The notes beneath the pieces are model-generated. The model made no database searches and was not told where the DNA came from. It saw only the letters and a program-made list of their open reading frames with translations. The position numbers and the translations under genes were made by a program. A DNA stretch of 64,000 nt from Callorhinus ursinus. Lineage: Eukaryota > Chordata > Mammalia > Carnivora > Otariidae. Location: positions 16,739,003-16,803,002 of the forward strand of contig NW_020313285.1 of NCBI RefSeq assembly GCF_003265705.1, given 5' to 3'. This document shows positions 52,540 through 64,000 of the stretch, piece by piece (position 1 is the stretch's first letter; each line of letters starts with the position of its first letter).

Positions 52540-53760
52540 CCACTTTAAGCCTTTTCGAAGGCAGGATCTTCTCTGAGAATGTGGCATTTAAGCTGGGACC
52601 TGATTGACGAGAGGGAGCACCATACACACAGAAAGCAGAGATGCAAGCCTTCCAGGTGGAGAGACCAGCCGATGCATAGGCCCCAAGACCAGTCCGAACA
52701 GGAGGTGTTGAAGGATTAAGAAAGGAAGCATGGCTAGAATATAGTAAGCAGGGCAATGAGGTCAGAGATAGATGGTTCCAGAGTATGTGGTGCCCTTGTA
52801 GCCTTGGTAAATAGTTCGATACTTATTCTCTGTATGATAGGAAGTCCCTGGAGGATTTGAAGCAGGAAAGTAATATAATCTGATTCATAGTTTGAAGAAA
52901 CTGCACTGGTTCCTGTTTGGAGAATGGATCGTAGAGGGGCAAGAATAGAAACAAGGAGACCAGTGAGGAGACTGTTGTCATAATCCAAGAAGTGGTGGTG
53001 GGCTGGACTAGAGAGGTGGCAGTGGAAATGGAGAGAAGAGGATGGACTCAAGATTCGGTTTGGATATGGAGTTGACTGGCCTTGCTTCCGAGTTGGGTGG
53101 AGGAGAGGAAACGGGGAGAACAGAATCGGAGATTGCTCCTGCATATTTTGACTTGAGCAAGAGGATGTTGGGGGAGCAAATTGCCATTCCCTGAAATGGC
53201 AGGATTGGGGAGGGGAAAATCTAGAGTTTTGTTTTAGACAGTTTAAGTGTAAGGTACCTGTACGCACTTCAAGCAGTTGGATGTGTAATCTAGAATTAAG
53301 GAGGAAGGTATAATTTGGGAATCACCAGCATATATGTAGTATTTAAAGCCACAGAGTGAGATTACATGACACAACTGTAGATAGAGAAGGGAAGGGTCCC
53401 AAGACTCAAGATATTTACAAATCTAATGAAGTGGCTGATGAAGTAGGAGAAACATGTAAAAGGTACAGTATCTTGAAAACCAAGTGAAGAAAGTTATTTC
53501 AAGAATCTCGTGTTATTGAGAGGTCAGGTGAGACGAGGACTCAGAAGTGACCCTTGAATTTGACAGATGGAGGTGTTAATGATTTTGAGGAGTAGTCTCA
53601 GTGGCTTGAACTGAAGCTTTGGAGTTGGATGAGGAGAGAATGGGGTAAGAAGTGGAGACAGTGAGTAGAGATAATTCTTAACAAGAAGTTCTGTGAAGGG
53701 GAGCTGAAAAGTGGGATGATAGGCAGAGGGACTGTGGGGCCCAAGGTAGGTTTTGCTTGA
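52540..53760 (+). repeat. Old medium-reiterated repeat, long copy
   Basis: A long AG-rich consensus-like block (GGCATTTAAGCTGGGACCTG, CCTTGTAGCCTTGGTAAAT, TCACCAGCATATATGTAGTA, AAGTGAAGAAAGTTATTTCA). The 177-aa minus-strand frame at 52734-53267 lies entirely in it and is not a gene. Confidence 0.6.
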
Positions 53761-53769
53761 TGCTTCTTC

Positions 53770-54733
53770 TAAATTTTACTTGTATGTATGCTGCTACAAG
53801 GTAACTTCTCCTCAGAGTACATTGACCTGCAGACTTGGGGTTTCATATGTGTTAACTGAATAGGAAACTATACCTAGGAGCCTGCCAGCTATCCCTGCAT
53901 ACCCCAAGACGCCTTGACAGCAGGAAGGAAAGGGATTCCCTCTATCAGGCACATGTGCATTCAGAAATCCCTGTTAGTGTTTTCTTGTCGGGCTATGGGA
54001 AAACAGGAATATCATACCTGTCTTCTACTGCAAACTGCTAACGGTCCAGTAGGGGTGCCCATGGTAGGTACTCCACAGTCTGTGTTTGATGTATTTGAAC
54101 TTGGCCTTAGATAATGAACAGAGGGCACTTCAGTAGAGAAAAGTACCTCAGTGCCAGAGCCATCACACTGAGCAGTGTGAGGGTGTGTGAGGGGGCTTGA
54201 TGGGGCCAGTCAGGAGGAGTTTGTGGGGGCGGGGAGGTGCAGAGGTGCTTTCCAGCAATTTAGGCTTGCCTTAAGGAACAAAGCCAGGCTGTTTACCGAG
54301 TTCTGTTATCTGGTAATCAGATGGATTCTTCTAAATGAGAAGAAGTGGTACAGATTTCCCCAAAATTGAGTCTTTGTGGGCTTGTGCTAGCAAATGGTGG
54401 CCTTATTAAGGTTCATATTGTGAGCCTTAAATTTGCCTTCTCACCTAGAAGAAAGGTCCAAAATTTCCCTCATTGTTTCACCTCTTAGAATGAAGCATGC
54501 AATCAGTGTAATTGTTGCATTCAGCTGTCTATTTAGGGTAACACAGGAAATTAGCAGTGCATTTTCAAGAAAAGCCGATTACCATCTGTTATTAGTAATC
54601 ATCTAAAAACATCACTGATTATAAGCTTGCCAGTGGTCAGAGACACTCATACTAGATGAGAAGGGAAGAAAACTATACCCTTTAGAATATATTGCCCCTT
54701 ACCCCTTTAAAAAGAAGGCATTAATTAAATGAT
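53770..54733. other. Apparently unique intron 21 block A
   Basis: No SINE or L1 similarity seen. Positions 54400-54680 are AT-rich with many short ordered motifs (AATCAGTGTAATTG, GATTACC, TAGTAATCATC). A candidate for conserved non-coding DNA; conservation cannot be tested here. Confidence 0.4.
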
Positions 54734-54896
54734 TTTTTTTGAGATTTTATTTATTTGAGAGAAGGAGCAGGGGGAAGGGTAGAGGGAGAAGCAGACTCCC
54801 CCCTGAGCAGGGAGCCCGATGTGGGGCTCAACCCCAGGATCATGATGACCTGAGCTGAAGGCAGACTAACTGACTGAGCCAGCCACCCAGGTGCCC
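54734..54896 (-). mobile_element. CAN-SINE
   Basis: Antisense, TTTTGAGATTTTATTTATTT to CCACCCAGGTGCCCC; flanks ATGATTTTT on both sides. Confidence 0.93.
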
Positions 54897-56480
54897 CATG
54901 ATTTTTGGAATATATCATTCAGAGTACAGTGTTCTATCCTGTGCCCCAAGTTTTCCACTGTCATTTTCCCCCAAATACAGAATGTTGCATGTTAAGTCAC
55001 ACTTCTTCTGAAACTCAGTGAAAACACGTAACTTTCCTTGTTTTACGGCCAAGGCAGCCAACTCTGTGAAGTCTGTTCAGAGCCTGGCTCCTTGTATGGG
55101 AGGAGAGCTTAAGGATGAGGGCTTTGATGCAGGGCTCACCTCATAGCCACCACTCTTGCCCTCACCACGAATGCAGTACAGTTCCACACCAGCAACCTCA
55201 CTAGCATCAAGCAAAACCAAAAGATAGCTGGTTTCTCATTTCTCACTCACTGCAGATTTCTTTAACCAAATGTTTATCTTTCAACAGTAGTTGAACCACT
55301 GCCTAAATTTTAAAAAGCTGATATTTGAGAGTGTGGCTAAAGGGAATTAGTTCAGTAGTTTTGAGTTTAATAGTCTTTTAAGAGTTTCATCTAGAAAAAG
55401 AGGTCATTTTTTCTTTTAAATGTACAACTTCAGTTTGGCAAATAACAGATTTTGAGTTTTGCTAAGTAGTGAAAGTCCCTGTTAGTTTGGGACATGATAC
55501 TCAGTAGAACATGACACTCATCATTCCCTTACAGAAGAGTGCTTCCGCTGACCTAAATACAGGGAGACAGGAAGTGGTCAACTGTGGTGAGTACTAGAGC
55601 AGTAGGGAAGAGTATCCGGTGTGGTCACGGATAGCAGTGGTCATAGCCAGTTTTTTTTAGAAATTTATATATCTCAAAATTTGGTACAGTTTTAAATACA
55701 AGGAGGAGGATAATGTTGGAAAATGTCTTTTGCAAGTATAATCTTTCTTGCTGCTTTTTTCCAACGTGGCAAATTTTCACTAAGTTAGTACTTTTTATCG
55801 TAATTCTGAACTAATTTTTTTATTAATAAGACTCATGTATTTGGCCCTTTTACTTAGTGTTTTATTCAGTGAGCTAGCTGAGACCAGGGGGGACATCCAC
55901 TTCCACTTGCTATTTTATGTGCTCCTCGGATTTTGAGTATCACTTCAAGTTTTGCAGAATGGTAGTTTTCTGTCTCAGTATCCTGAGCCATGGTTATGGT
56001 TTAAATAATGAAGGAGGTAAGAACTGGAAAGGTCTTTTCCTGACTGGTGAGGTTTTGGTATATTCAGGTGATATTTTTCCAACCCCTAAGATACCTGCTC
56101 TCTGGAATGACCCCTTTTCAGGGGTTCAGTTCTCTGCTAATGGCTGGGTCCCAAAATTATTTAAAAAATAGACTCAGAGAAGTAGCAAAAACCCTGAACT
56201 ACTGTCCCGGGGAGGCCTAATAAGCTACATTTGTGACATCAGGTTGGAACCCATGTATACCTAGGAAGACAGGAACTCAGGGGCAAGAGTGGGGGGCAAG
56301 TGTAGGAGGCAGTTGGACGACTTAGAACAAAATAAAAAATTATCTCATTGCTTGGGCAGAAGCCATAGTGCAAAGAGGTGCTGAAGGACAGTCCAGTCAG
56401 CCTGGCATGTAAAGGATGAGGGACATGGATGGAAACAGCCCATGTGCTCTGCTGGCACCGATCTCTCTCTTTCTCTCTCT
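54897..56480. other. Apparently unique intron 21 block B
   Basis: About 1.6 kb free of recognised mobile elements. It includes AGATAG at about 55222 (GATA-type motif). No gene recognised; the frame at 55917-56171 is not supported. Confidence 0.4.
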
Positions 56481-56484
56481 TTTT

Positions 56485-56720
56485 AAAATACACTATTTTA
56501 GAGCAGTTTTAGGTCTATAGCAAAACTGAGCAGAAAGTACAGAGATTTGCCATATCCCCTCCCCCCCACCAATCCCTTGTGCCGTAACTATAGCCTCCCC
56601 CCAGCCCCCCATCACTCACCATCCCTCAGCAGATCACCCCAAATCTGTAGTTTACATTTGGTTCACTCTTGGTGTTGTACATTCTCTGGGTTTGGATAAT
56701 GTGTTAAGCCCTTGTCATGT
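56485..56720 (-). mobile_element. Old L1 3' UTR fragment, antisense
   Basis: TTTTAGAGCAGTTTTAGGTC and GAGCAGAAAGTACAGAG match old L1 3'-end sequence. Confidence 0.65.
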
Positions 56721-57700
56721 GTGAGGATCACATTTTAAGACTTTGATAGAGCATCAAAATAGAAATACCACTAAAGCCATCCTTCATCCTCTTAAAATGC
56801 AACTGGTTATTACTGAAATTTTTAAGGCAATCTTCCCACATTCAAAAGAGTATTTAAATAATAAGACTGAACAACTTATAAACCACTGCTGTCTTCGATA
56901 TTGGACCTTTTCACTTTCTTCTGGGAGTCACTTTTCACAAAACACACTACTTCACAGGAGTGAGGATAGACGTAACTGAGTGACATACACATTCCAGGCA
57001 CATGGTGGGGCTGATGCAGCTACTCAGATGACCACTTACCCGCAACAGTTTCCAGTGAGTGAAATACGTGTCTTTGAGCGGAATGATAGTTTACTACAGT
57101 CAAGGATTTTCAAGGTCATTCTTAAATATTCATTACCTGTAAAGTCCAGGGGCTACAAGGTGTGTTGTGAAATTAATCCTTAGGCCTGTGTTAGTCAGCT
57201 CCCACAGGGTTCTGCACAGGTTTATTTTCCTAAAGGCGGTGGTCCCTATTCACTTCTAATACGAAGAAATACGCTCCACATCTGGTCTTTCCCGTTTTGT
57301 CTCTCACTATTCAGTGTGTCCTACCCAAACTGAACCATTTTGTCCTCTTAAGATGCCTCACATTTTCCTGTGATCCTTCTCCTCTGTGGAATGTTACCTT
57401 GTTGAAGCCCTTCCCAAATGATGTGATTTTTCCTTCCTTTCTACTCCATGGTATTTGTACCACTTGTACCACTTAGCCTTGTATTTCAGATATTTATGCT
57501 TCCCTGTTGTCCATTACTATGTACACTACCCAACACGGTTCATATTAGACTTAAGTTCATTTCCATGACAATGACTAGAATTTATTGAGCACTTAAATAT
57601 TATTATAGTGATGACATTGTCATTTCCCTAACAGTGCTTTTTGCATGTTATGTACACACAAATAGGTCTTTGTTTTATGTGAATAGTATCACCCTATAGG
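56720..57700. other. Intron 21 stretch without a recognised element
   Basis: Non-coding; the short frames at 56743-57183 have no recognised product. Confidence 0.45.
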
Positions 57701-58702
57701 TATTTTTCTGTTTTGTCCCTGAACATGTGATGAAAATCTTTTATATATATGTAAGTATGTCATTATTTTTAATGGCTACATAATACTCTACAAAATGGAT
57801 GTTACCTGCTTGATTTAACCACCAGTGGACATTTTAGGAAGTTTTTAAATGTTTGATACTATAGATAATGCTACAACATAAGTCTTTGCACACGTGGGCA
57901 GATAGACCAGAAAGATAGCTTCTTAGAAACAGTTACTGGGACAGAGGGTATGTACATCTTTAACTTGTTAGTGCCAAAATGCCTTCCCAAAACACAAAAT
58001 TTGTGTTTCCACCAGTAGTGTGTGAAAGTACCCATTTCAACATGACTGCATTTCATATTATCAACCTTTTTAATTTTTGCCGGTCGGTTGCACAAAAAAT
58101 GTTCTCACTTGAATTTACATTTCCTTGTTTACTAGTGAGGTTAAATGTCGTTTCATATGTTGGCTATTTGTATTTCTTCTCTGAGAACTGTTGTTCATAT
58201 CTCTTTACCAGCTTTTCTGTTAGGTTATCTTTTTCTTAGTGAGTTGTACCACTTTTTTTTTTTAATAGATTTTCGACGGTAATCCTTTTCTCATACATTG
58301 CAAGTAGTTATTCCCAGTTTGTCATTTGACCTTTAACTTTATGGTACTTTTAGTGACTTAATTTTTAGGTAGGCAAATCGTTAAGCCTTCTTCTTTATGG
58401 CTTCTCCCTTAGAAAGGCTTTCCAGTCCTAAGATTATAAAACTGATAGTTTTATTTATTTATAACTATTAATAATTTATTCTGGTAGTTTTATTTAACTT
58501 TTAATCCTTTAATTCATTTGAATTTTGAGGCTTAATAAAGATGGTGATGTATGGGGCACCTGGGTGGCTCAGTTGGTTGAGTGTCCGACTCTTGATTCAG
58601 CTCAGGTCATAATGTCAGGGTCATGAGATCAAGCCCCATGTTGGGCTCCATGCTCAGCCTGGAGTCTGCTCAAGTTTCTCTCCCTCTGCCCCTCCCCCTA
58701 CT

Positions 58703-58747
<45 letters not shown>

Positions 58748-60010
58748 ATGCGTACACACACGTGTTCACTCTTTCGCTTGCTCTCTCTCAGTCTTTAAAA
58801 AATAAAAAGTAAAAGAAATAAGAATAAAGATAGAGATGTAATCCTTCCTCTTTCCAACACTATTGAAACTTTTCCCACTGATGGGAAATACCGGTTGGAG
58901 ACTAAAAGTTCTCTATTTTGGGGGGGGGTGTTTATTTCATTTGATTCCTGTCCCAGTACTTTGATTTATTCTTTTATCTGATACTAACTTTAGGGTCACC
59001 TTGTGGATGTCATTAATTTTTTTTTTAATCTTATTGGAAGTTCTGTTTGGATTGCATTTAACTTAATGGATTACTTGAGGAGAATGGACCTCTTTGCAAT
59101 ATTAAATCTCCCATTTTGCACTCAATAGTAAGTTTCTCCTACTTAATCAATTCTTTTTGTTCTGTGGTAAGGGTTGTTGTTTTGTAAGGTTTTATAGCTT
59201 TTATAGCTTTTCCCTCTAGATCCTGTACCATTTTGTTAGATTTCTTCCTAGGTATTTCATAATTTTTATTACCACTGTGAATAGGATCCTCTTTTCTATT
59301 AGGTTTCCTATTGGATTTTGTTTACTATATAATACTAATATTTTTTTATGTTTATATCTGACCACCTTATTAGTCTTAATAGTTTTTCAGTTGATTCCTT
59401 AGATTTTCTAAGTGCACAGTTACATCATCTGCAGAAACAATAAGTTGTTTTCCTCTCATTTATTCTTCATTTTTCTTGTCTTACTGAATTTTTAGGGATT
59501 TCTAGGACATTAGCCATAAGAAGAGGCATCTTTCTCTTGTTTTTAGAAGTCCTCCTTTCTATCTTAACATTAAATTTGATGCTTGCTGTGGATATCTGAT
59601 AGTCATTTTGTCAAGTTGAAAAAATTTCTTCTGTTTTTCACTTTCTGAATATTTTATCAAAACTCAGTGTTTATATCAAATACTTTGACAATTACTGAGA
59701 TCATTTTTTTTCTGTAATCTGTTAATGCAGTTATCTTAAATTATTTTTCCTGTTGTACTAGTCTTGCTTCCTTGGGATAAATGCTACTTGAATATGATAC
59801 CACTGATACCATGATATTACTTGGTCTTTTTAATGCCTTGCCACTAAATTTGATTTTATTTAGAATATTTGTATCTGTATTCATAAGCAAAATAATTAGA
59901 CCTGTACTTTTTTCCTTTTTTTTCTTATATCTCTCCTTGCTGTGTAATACTTTATATACTTTCGAGCTGACACTTATTCATAAAACTATATGAGCCTGGT
60001 GTCTTTCAAG
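57700..60010 (-). mobile_element. Old L1 fragment, antisense
   Basis: Inverted ORF2-like sequence (TTTTAATGGCTACATAATAC; TTTATAGCTTTTCCCTC; AAGAAGAGGCATCTTTCTC), heavily diverged. Carries a SINE at 58552. Confidence 0.7.
58552..58822 (+). mobile_element. CAN-SINE with internal (TG)n expansion
   Basis: Sense older-type copy (GACTCTTGATTCAGCTCAGG) with a (TG)n run at about 58706-58743. Flanks AATAAAGATGGTGATGTA and AATAAAGATAGAGATGTA. Confidence 0.93.
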
Positions 60011-61153
60011 ATGGCATTTTGGCTGCCTTTTTAATTTTAATTATGATATTCATAATAAAAATTGTTAACATCCTAACCACTTTTCTCTAATTGTGACCGA
60101 GTTGCTAATGTCATGAGACATCAGGTTTTTTTCACTGTTATTGAGAAATAATTGACATACATAACTGTATTAAGATGTACAACGTGATGGTTTGGTTTAC
60201 ATATACTGCAAAATGATTAGTTAGCACAGTGGATTCAGCTAACATCCATTTTCTCATACAGATATAATAAAAAGAAAAGAAAAAAAATTTCTCCTTGTGA
60301 TGACAACTATAAGGATGTATTCCCTTAACTTTCCTGTATATTATATGGCAGTGTTAGCCACAGTCATCATGGTGTACGTTACATCCCTAGTACTTACTTA
60401 TAACTGGAAATTTGTACCTTTTGACCACCTTCCTCCAATTCTCCCTCCTCCCATCCTCCATCTCTGGTGACCACAAATCTGATCCCTTTTTTCTGTGAGT
60501 TTGGTGTTTTTGTTTTGTTTAGATTCCACATATAAGTGAGATCATACAATGTTGTCTTTCTCTGACTTACTTCACTTGGCATAATGCCTTCAAGTCCTTC
60601 CATATTGTCCCAAATAGAATTTCCTCATTTTTTTAATGGCTAAATAATAATCCATTAAATATATACACATCTTTATCCACCCATGGACACTTAGGTTGTT
60701 TCCATGTCATGGCTATTGTAAATAATGCTGCTGTGAACATGGGGGAGCAGATACCTCTTTGACATGTTGTTTTCATCTCCTTTGAATATATCCCTAGAAG
60801 TGGAAATTGCTAGATCATATGGTAGTTCTATTTTTAATTTTTTTTAGGAACCTTCATAATGCTTTCCATAATGGCTGCACTGGTTTACAGTCCCACCAGC
60901 AGTACACAAGGGTTCCCTTTTCTCCACATCCCTGCCAGCTTTTATTATCTCTTGTCTTTTCGATGATGGCTATTCTAACAGGTATGAAGTGTTATCTCAT
61001 TGTGGTTTTAATATGTGTTTCCCTAATGACTAGCGACACATCTTTTTATGTAAAATCAGAAAAAGTACTTTTTTGTACTTTATTGGCCATCTATGTATCT
61101 TCTTTGGAAAAATGTCAGTTCAGGTCCTATGCCCATTTTTTTTAATTGGGTTA

Positions 61154-61487
61154 CAGGTGACCCTTGAATAATATGGGTTTGGACTGTGTGGGTTCACTTA
61201 AATGTGTATCTTTTTCAGTAAATAAGGTACCGTTCCATAAATGTATTTTCTCATGTAATTTTCTTAACATTCTCTTTCTTCTAGCTTACTTTATTGTAAG
61301 ACTCTAGCATGTAATACATATAACATATATGTGTTAATCGACTGTTTATGTTATGGGTAAGGCTTCTTCCAGTCAACAGTAGGCTATTAGTTAGGTTTTA
61401 GGGCAAAGTTACACATGAATTTTAACTGCGTGACAACTTGGCATCCCTAATTTCTGTGTTGTTCAAGAGTCAACTTCTTTTTGCTAT
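61154..61487 (+). mobile_element. Tigger2-like non-autonomous DNA transposon
   Basis: The ends form an inverted repeat: GTGACCCTTGAATAATATGG at left, GTTGTTCAAGAGTCAAC at right. The middle TTACTTTATTGTAAGA and GTTAATCGACTGTTTATG fits Tigger2. L1 sequence is continuous across it. Confidence 0.85.
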
Positions 61488-61529
61488 TGAATTATAGGAG
61501 TTGTGTGTGTGTGTTATATATAAAATATG

Positions 61530-61702
61530 TAAGATTTTATTTATTTGAGAGCGAGAGCAAGCAAACACGAGCAGGGGGACAGAGGGAAAAGTAGACTACC
61601 TCCTGAAAAGGGAGCCTGACTTGGGGCTCCATCCCAGGAGCCTGGGATCATGATCTGACCTGAAGGCAGACACTTAACTGACTGAGCCACCTAGGCACCC
61701 CT
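61530..61702 (-). mobile_element. CAN-SINE
   Basis: Antisense, TAAGATTTTATTTATTTGAG to GAGCCACCTAGGCACCCC. Confidence 0.93.
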
Positions 61703-61841
61703 AAGTTCTTTGTATATTTTAGATCTTAACCCCCTCTATCAGATACATGGTTTGCAAATATTTTTGCCCATTCTGTAGTTTGTCTTTTCATTTTATTTAT
61801 GATTTCTTTTGAGGTACAGTTTGATGTAGTCCCACTTATTT

Positions 61842-62041
61842 TTTTTCTTTAATAAAGATTATTTTTTTGAGAGAGAAAGAAAAGAGCAGGGAGAGGGGCA
61901 GAGGGAGAGCAAGAGAGAGAATAATAAGCAGACTCCCTGGTGAGTGCCCAATGTGAGGCTCGATCCTATGACCCTGAGATCATGATCTGAGCCAAAATCA
62001 AGAGTCAGACACTCAACTGACTGCGCCCCCCAGGCACCCCT
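61842..62041 (-). mobile_element. CAN-SINE (older)
   Basis: Antisense; ends GCGCCCCCCAGGCACCCC; body AATAAGCAGACTCCCTGG. Confidence 0.9.
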
Positions 62042-62784
62042 ATTTTTTGTTACTTTTGCTTCAGGTATGATTTCCAAAAAATCATGTCAAAGAACTTATT
62101 TCCCATGTTTTCTTCTGGGAGTTTCATGGTTTTAGGTCTTCTATTTAAATTTAAGCTCTTAATCCATTTCGAGTTAATTTTTGTGAGTGTTGTAACATAG
62201 GGGTCCAGTTTCATTCTTCTACATGAGAATATCCATTTATCCCAGCATCATTTATGGGAAGTGATGACCTTTTCTCCATTGAGTATTGGCTCCCTTGGCA
62301 CATTTTAGTTGGACTGTTTATATTTGGGTTTGTTTCTGGGCTCTAGATTCTGTTCTCCTGATCCATTTGTCTATTTTTATGCCAGTGTTATGTTTTCAAG
62401 ACTATAGCTTGAAATCAAAGTGTGATGCCTCCTGCTTTTTGTTCTTCTTTCTCAGGATTTCTTTGGCTATTTGGGATATTTTGTGGTTCCATATAAATTT
62501 TAGGAGTGTTTCCTCTATTTCTGTAAAAAATGCCAGTAGGATCTTAACAGGGATTGCACTGAATCTATAGATGGCTTTTGGTATTTTAACAGTATTAATT
62601 CTTCCAATCGATGAACACGGGCTACTTTTTCATTTATATGTGTCTTTGATTTCTTTCATCAGTGTCTTAGTTTTCAGAATAGAGATCTTTGACCTCCTTG
62701 GTTAGATTTGTACCTAAGTATTTTATTGGTTTTGATGCTATTATAAAGTGGGATCAGTTTCTTTTTCAGAAAATTCATTGTTAA

Positions 62785-62905
62785 AGTATCAGTTTTCTTA
62801 ATGGTAAAATGGGGATAACTAAAGCCAGCTCCCAGTATTGTTGTAAGGATTAAAGGACATAATTGCTTACCATAATTATGCTTCACAGATTTAAATGGTC
62901 ATTAG
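62785..62905 (+). repeat. MIR-like fragment
   Basis: TTTTCTTAATGGTAAAATGG then TTGTAAGGATTAAAGGA, typical MIR core. Confidence 0.6.
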
Positions 62906-63282
62906 TGGTAACAACTAATGTCACTATTATCCCTCAAGTGGATGTAATGTGGTTATCTTAATCATCCCCTGCTGTTGCAAGTGGGCTGGTAAACTCCATA
63001 CTGAAGAGAGAGGATACAAAGATTAGTTTATGGTCTGGCCAACAGCACTAGGCATCAGCTCAGCGTGACACACCCCTTTGGGAGTCCAGATCTCCCTCAG
63101 GACTAGAGCTGCTACTTGCAGTGCTCTCTCTCTCACAGATAAGGATGTACCACCTCTGTTGTACAAGGAACCCATGGCAGGGGCTGTGTGTGTGCATCTT
63201 GGACACGTGGAGTTTGTTCTCCACCTTGGGTATGATTACTTAGGTTAGTTATGAAAGATCTTTAAGTTGAATGGAAAGATGA
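62906..63282. other. Apparently unique intron 21 block C
   Basis: Non-repetitive sequence between the MIR and the SINE pair; nothing coding recognised. Confidence 0.4.
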
Positions 63283-63478
63283 CTTTTTTTTTAAAAAAAA
63301 ACATTTTATTTATTTGACAGACACAGCGAGAGAGGGAACACAAGCAGGGGGAGGGGGAGAGGGAGAAGCAGGCTTCTCGCGGAGCAGGAAGCCTGATGCG
63401 GGGCTCGATCCCAGGACCCTGGGACCATGACCCGAGCTGAAGGCAGACGCTTAATGACTGAGCCACCCAGGTGCCCCA
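63283..63478 (-). mobile_element. CAN-SINE
   Basis: Antisense full-length copy; flanks AAAGATGAC and AAAGATAAC. Confidence 0.95.
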
Positions 63479-63521
63479 AAGATAACCTGTTTCTAAAATT
63501 ATTTGAAAAATCAGGATTGTA

Positions 63522-63717
63522 GGGGGCCTGGGTGGCTCAGTCGTTAAGTGTCTGCCTTTGGCTCCGGTCATGGTCCCAGGGTCCTGGGATCAAGCCCCAC
63601 ATCAAGCCCCACATCTGAGCAGGGAGCCTGCTTCTCCCTCTCCCACTCCCCCTGCTTGTGTTCCCTCTCTCGCTGTCTCTCTCTCTCTGTCAAATAAATA
63701 AAATCTTAAAAAAAAAA
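63522..63717 (+). mobile_element. CAN-SINE with perfect target duplication
   Basis: Sense copy; AAAAATCAGGATTGTA at 63506-63521 and 63718-63733. A short CAAGCCCCACAT motif is duplicated in the body. Confidence 0.96.
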
Positions 63718-64000
63718 AAAAATCAGGATTGTAATGTGTGAAGAGCTGTGGATTACATGATTGGTCCTAAGAACATTCTCAAGGGGTTTTGTTGCTTATT
63801 TGGCAAATACTTAGGAGTTTGTTCTCAGTCCTTTTGGCAGGAGTGTAAAATGTCAGGCTGGGATAGACATATGAATTAGAAAATGGAGGCTTGCAGCATT
63901 CTCACCAGCAAGCACAGTACGGTTTTTTCCAGTCTTATTACTTCAAAATCCTTCATCTGATATTTGAAGTGTATTTATGTTGAGTCATTTCTTTCTTGCT

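Larger units (their letters stand above)
60115..62760 (-). mobile_element. L1 3' half, antisense, with nested elements
   Basis: 3' UTR (60115-60560), then the inverted ORF2 end and middle (60560-62760; for example CATAATGGCTGCACTGG, CCTGCCAGCTTTTATTATC). A Tigger2-like element and two SINEs interrupt it. All frames are broken. Confidence 0.88.

Noticed and set aside
52734..53267. 177-aa minus-strand frame
   Set aside because: It lies wholly in an old interspersed repeat, begins without recognisable context and resembles no family I know.

Overview
The window is a piece of a mammalian nuclear genome, almost certainly from a carnivoran. About three dozen CAN-SINEs (tRNA-derived, head GCCTGGGTGGCTCAG, A-rich AAATAAATAAAATCTT tail) lie on both strands. 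None has the dog-type head (GGTGGCGCAGCGGTTT) or the cat-type core (CTCGCGGTCCGTGAG), so a bear, seal or mustelid relative (arctoid) is the best guess; the species cannot be named.

The only host gene is RAD50, on the + strand. I place 18 consecutive coding exons, human exons 4 to 21 (c.366-3389, codons 122-1130), between 1857 and 42913. Every exon has AG/GT borders, an open frame and a matching phase; the 18 lengths sum to 3024 nt, exactly the expected span. Exons 1-3 (start codon, Walker A) lie upstream and exons 22-25 (signature motif, Walker B) downstream. The window therefore encodes the Q-loop, the descending coiled coil, the CPVC zinc hook and most of the ascending coiled coil of the ATPase that, with MRE11 and NBN, tethers and processes broken DNA ends.

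Layout: 1-1856 intron 3; 1857-2605 exons 4-5; 2606-15052 intron 5, with a near-full-length but rearranged antisense L1 (3497-9075); 15053-25009 exons 6-13 with L1 fragments, an LTR-like repeat and many SINEs; 25010-30212 intron 13 with an inverted LTR-like pair and a Tigger transposon that contains nested SINEs; 30213-34593 exons 14-19; 34594-40680 intron 19, rich in nested insertions; 40681-42913 exons 20-21; 42914-64000 intron 21, which runs off the end. Intron 21 carries a full-length antisense L1 (44422-51520) with a perfect 17-bp target duplication, interrupted by a 400-N assembly gap, plus older L1, Tigger2 and MER5 material and a few kilobases of apparently unique DNA. In human and mouse the 3' introns of RAD50 hold the Th2 cytokine locus control region, so the unique blocks here are candidate regulatory DNA.

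I found no RNA gene, CRISPR array, operon or second host gene. The open frames outside the exons are repeat-derived, chance frames, or artefacts of the N run. I saw no evidence of a new biological system; the notable material is the nested retrotransposon structure and the regulatory potential of intron 21.
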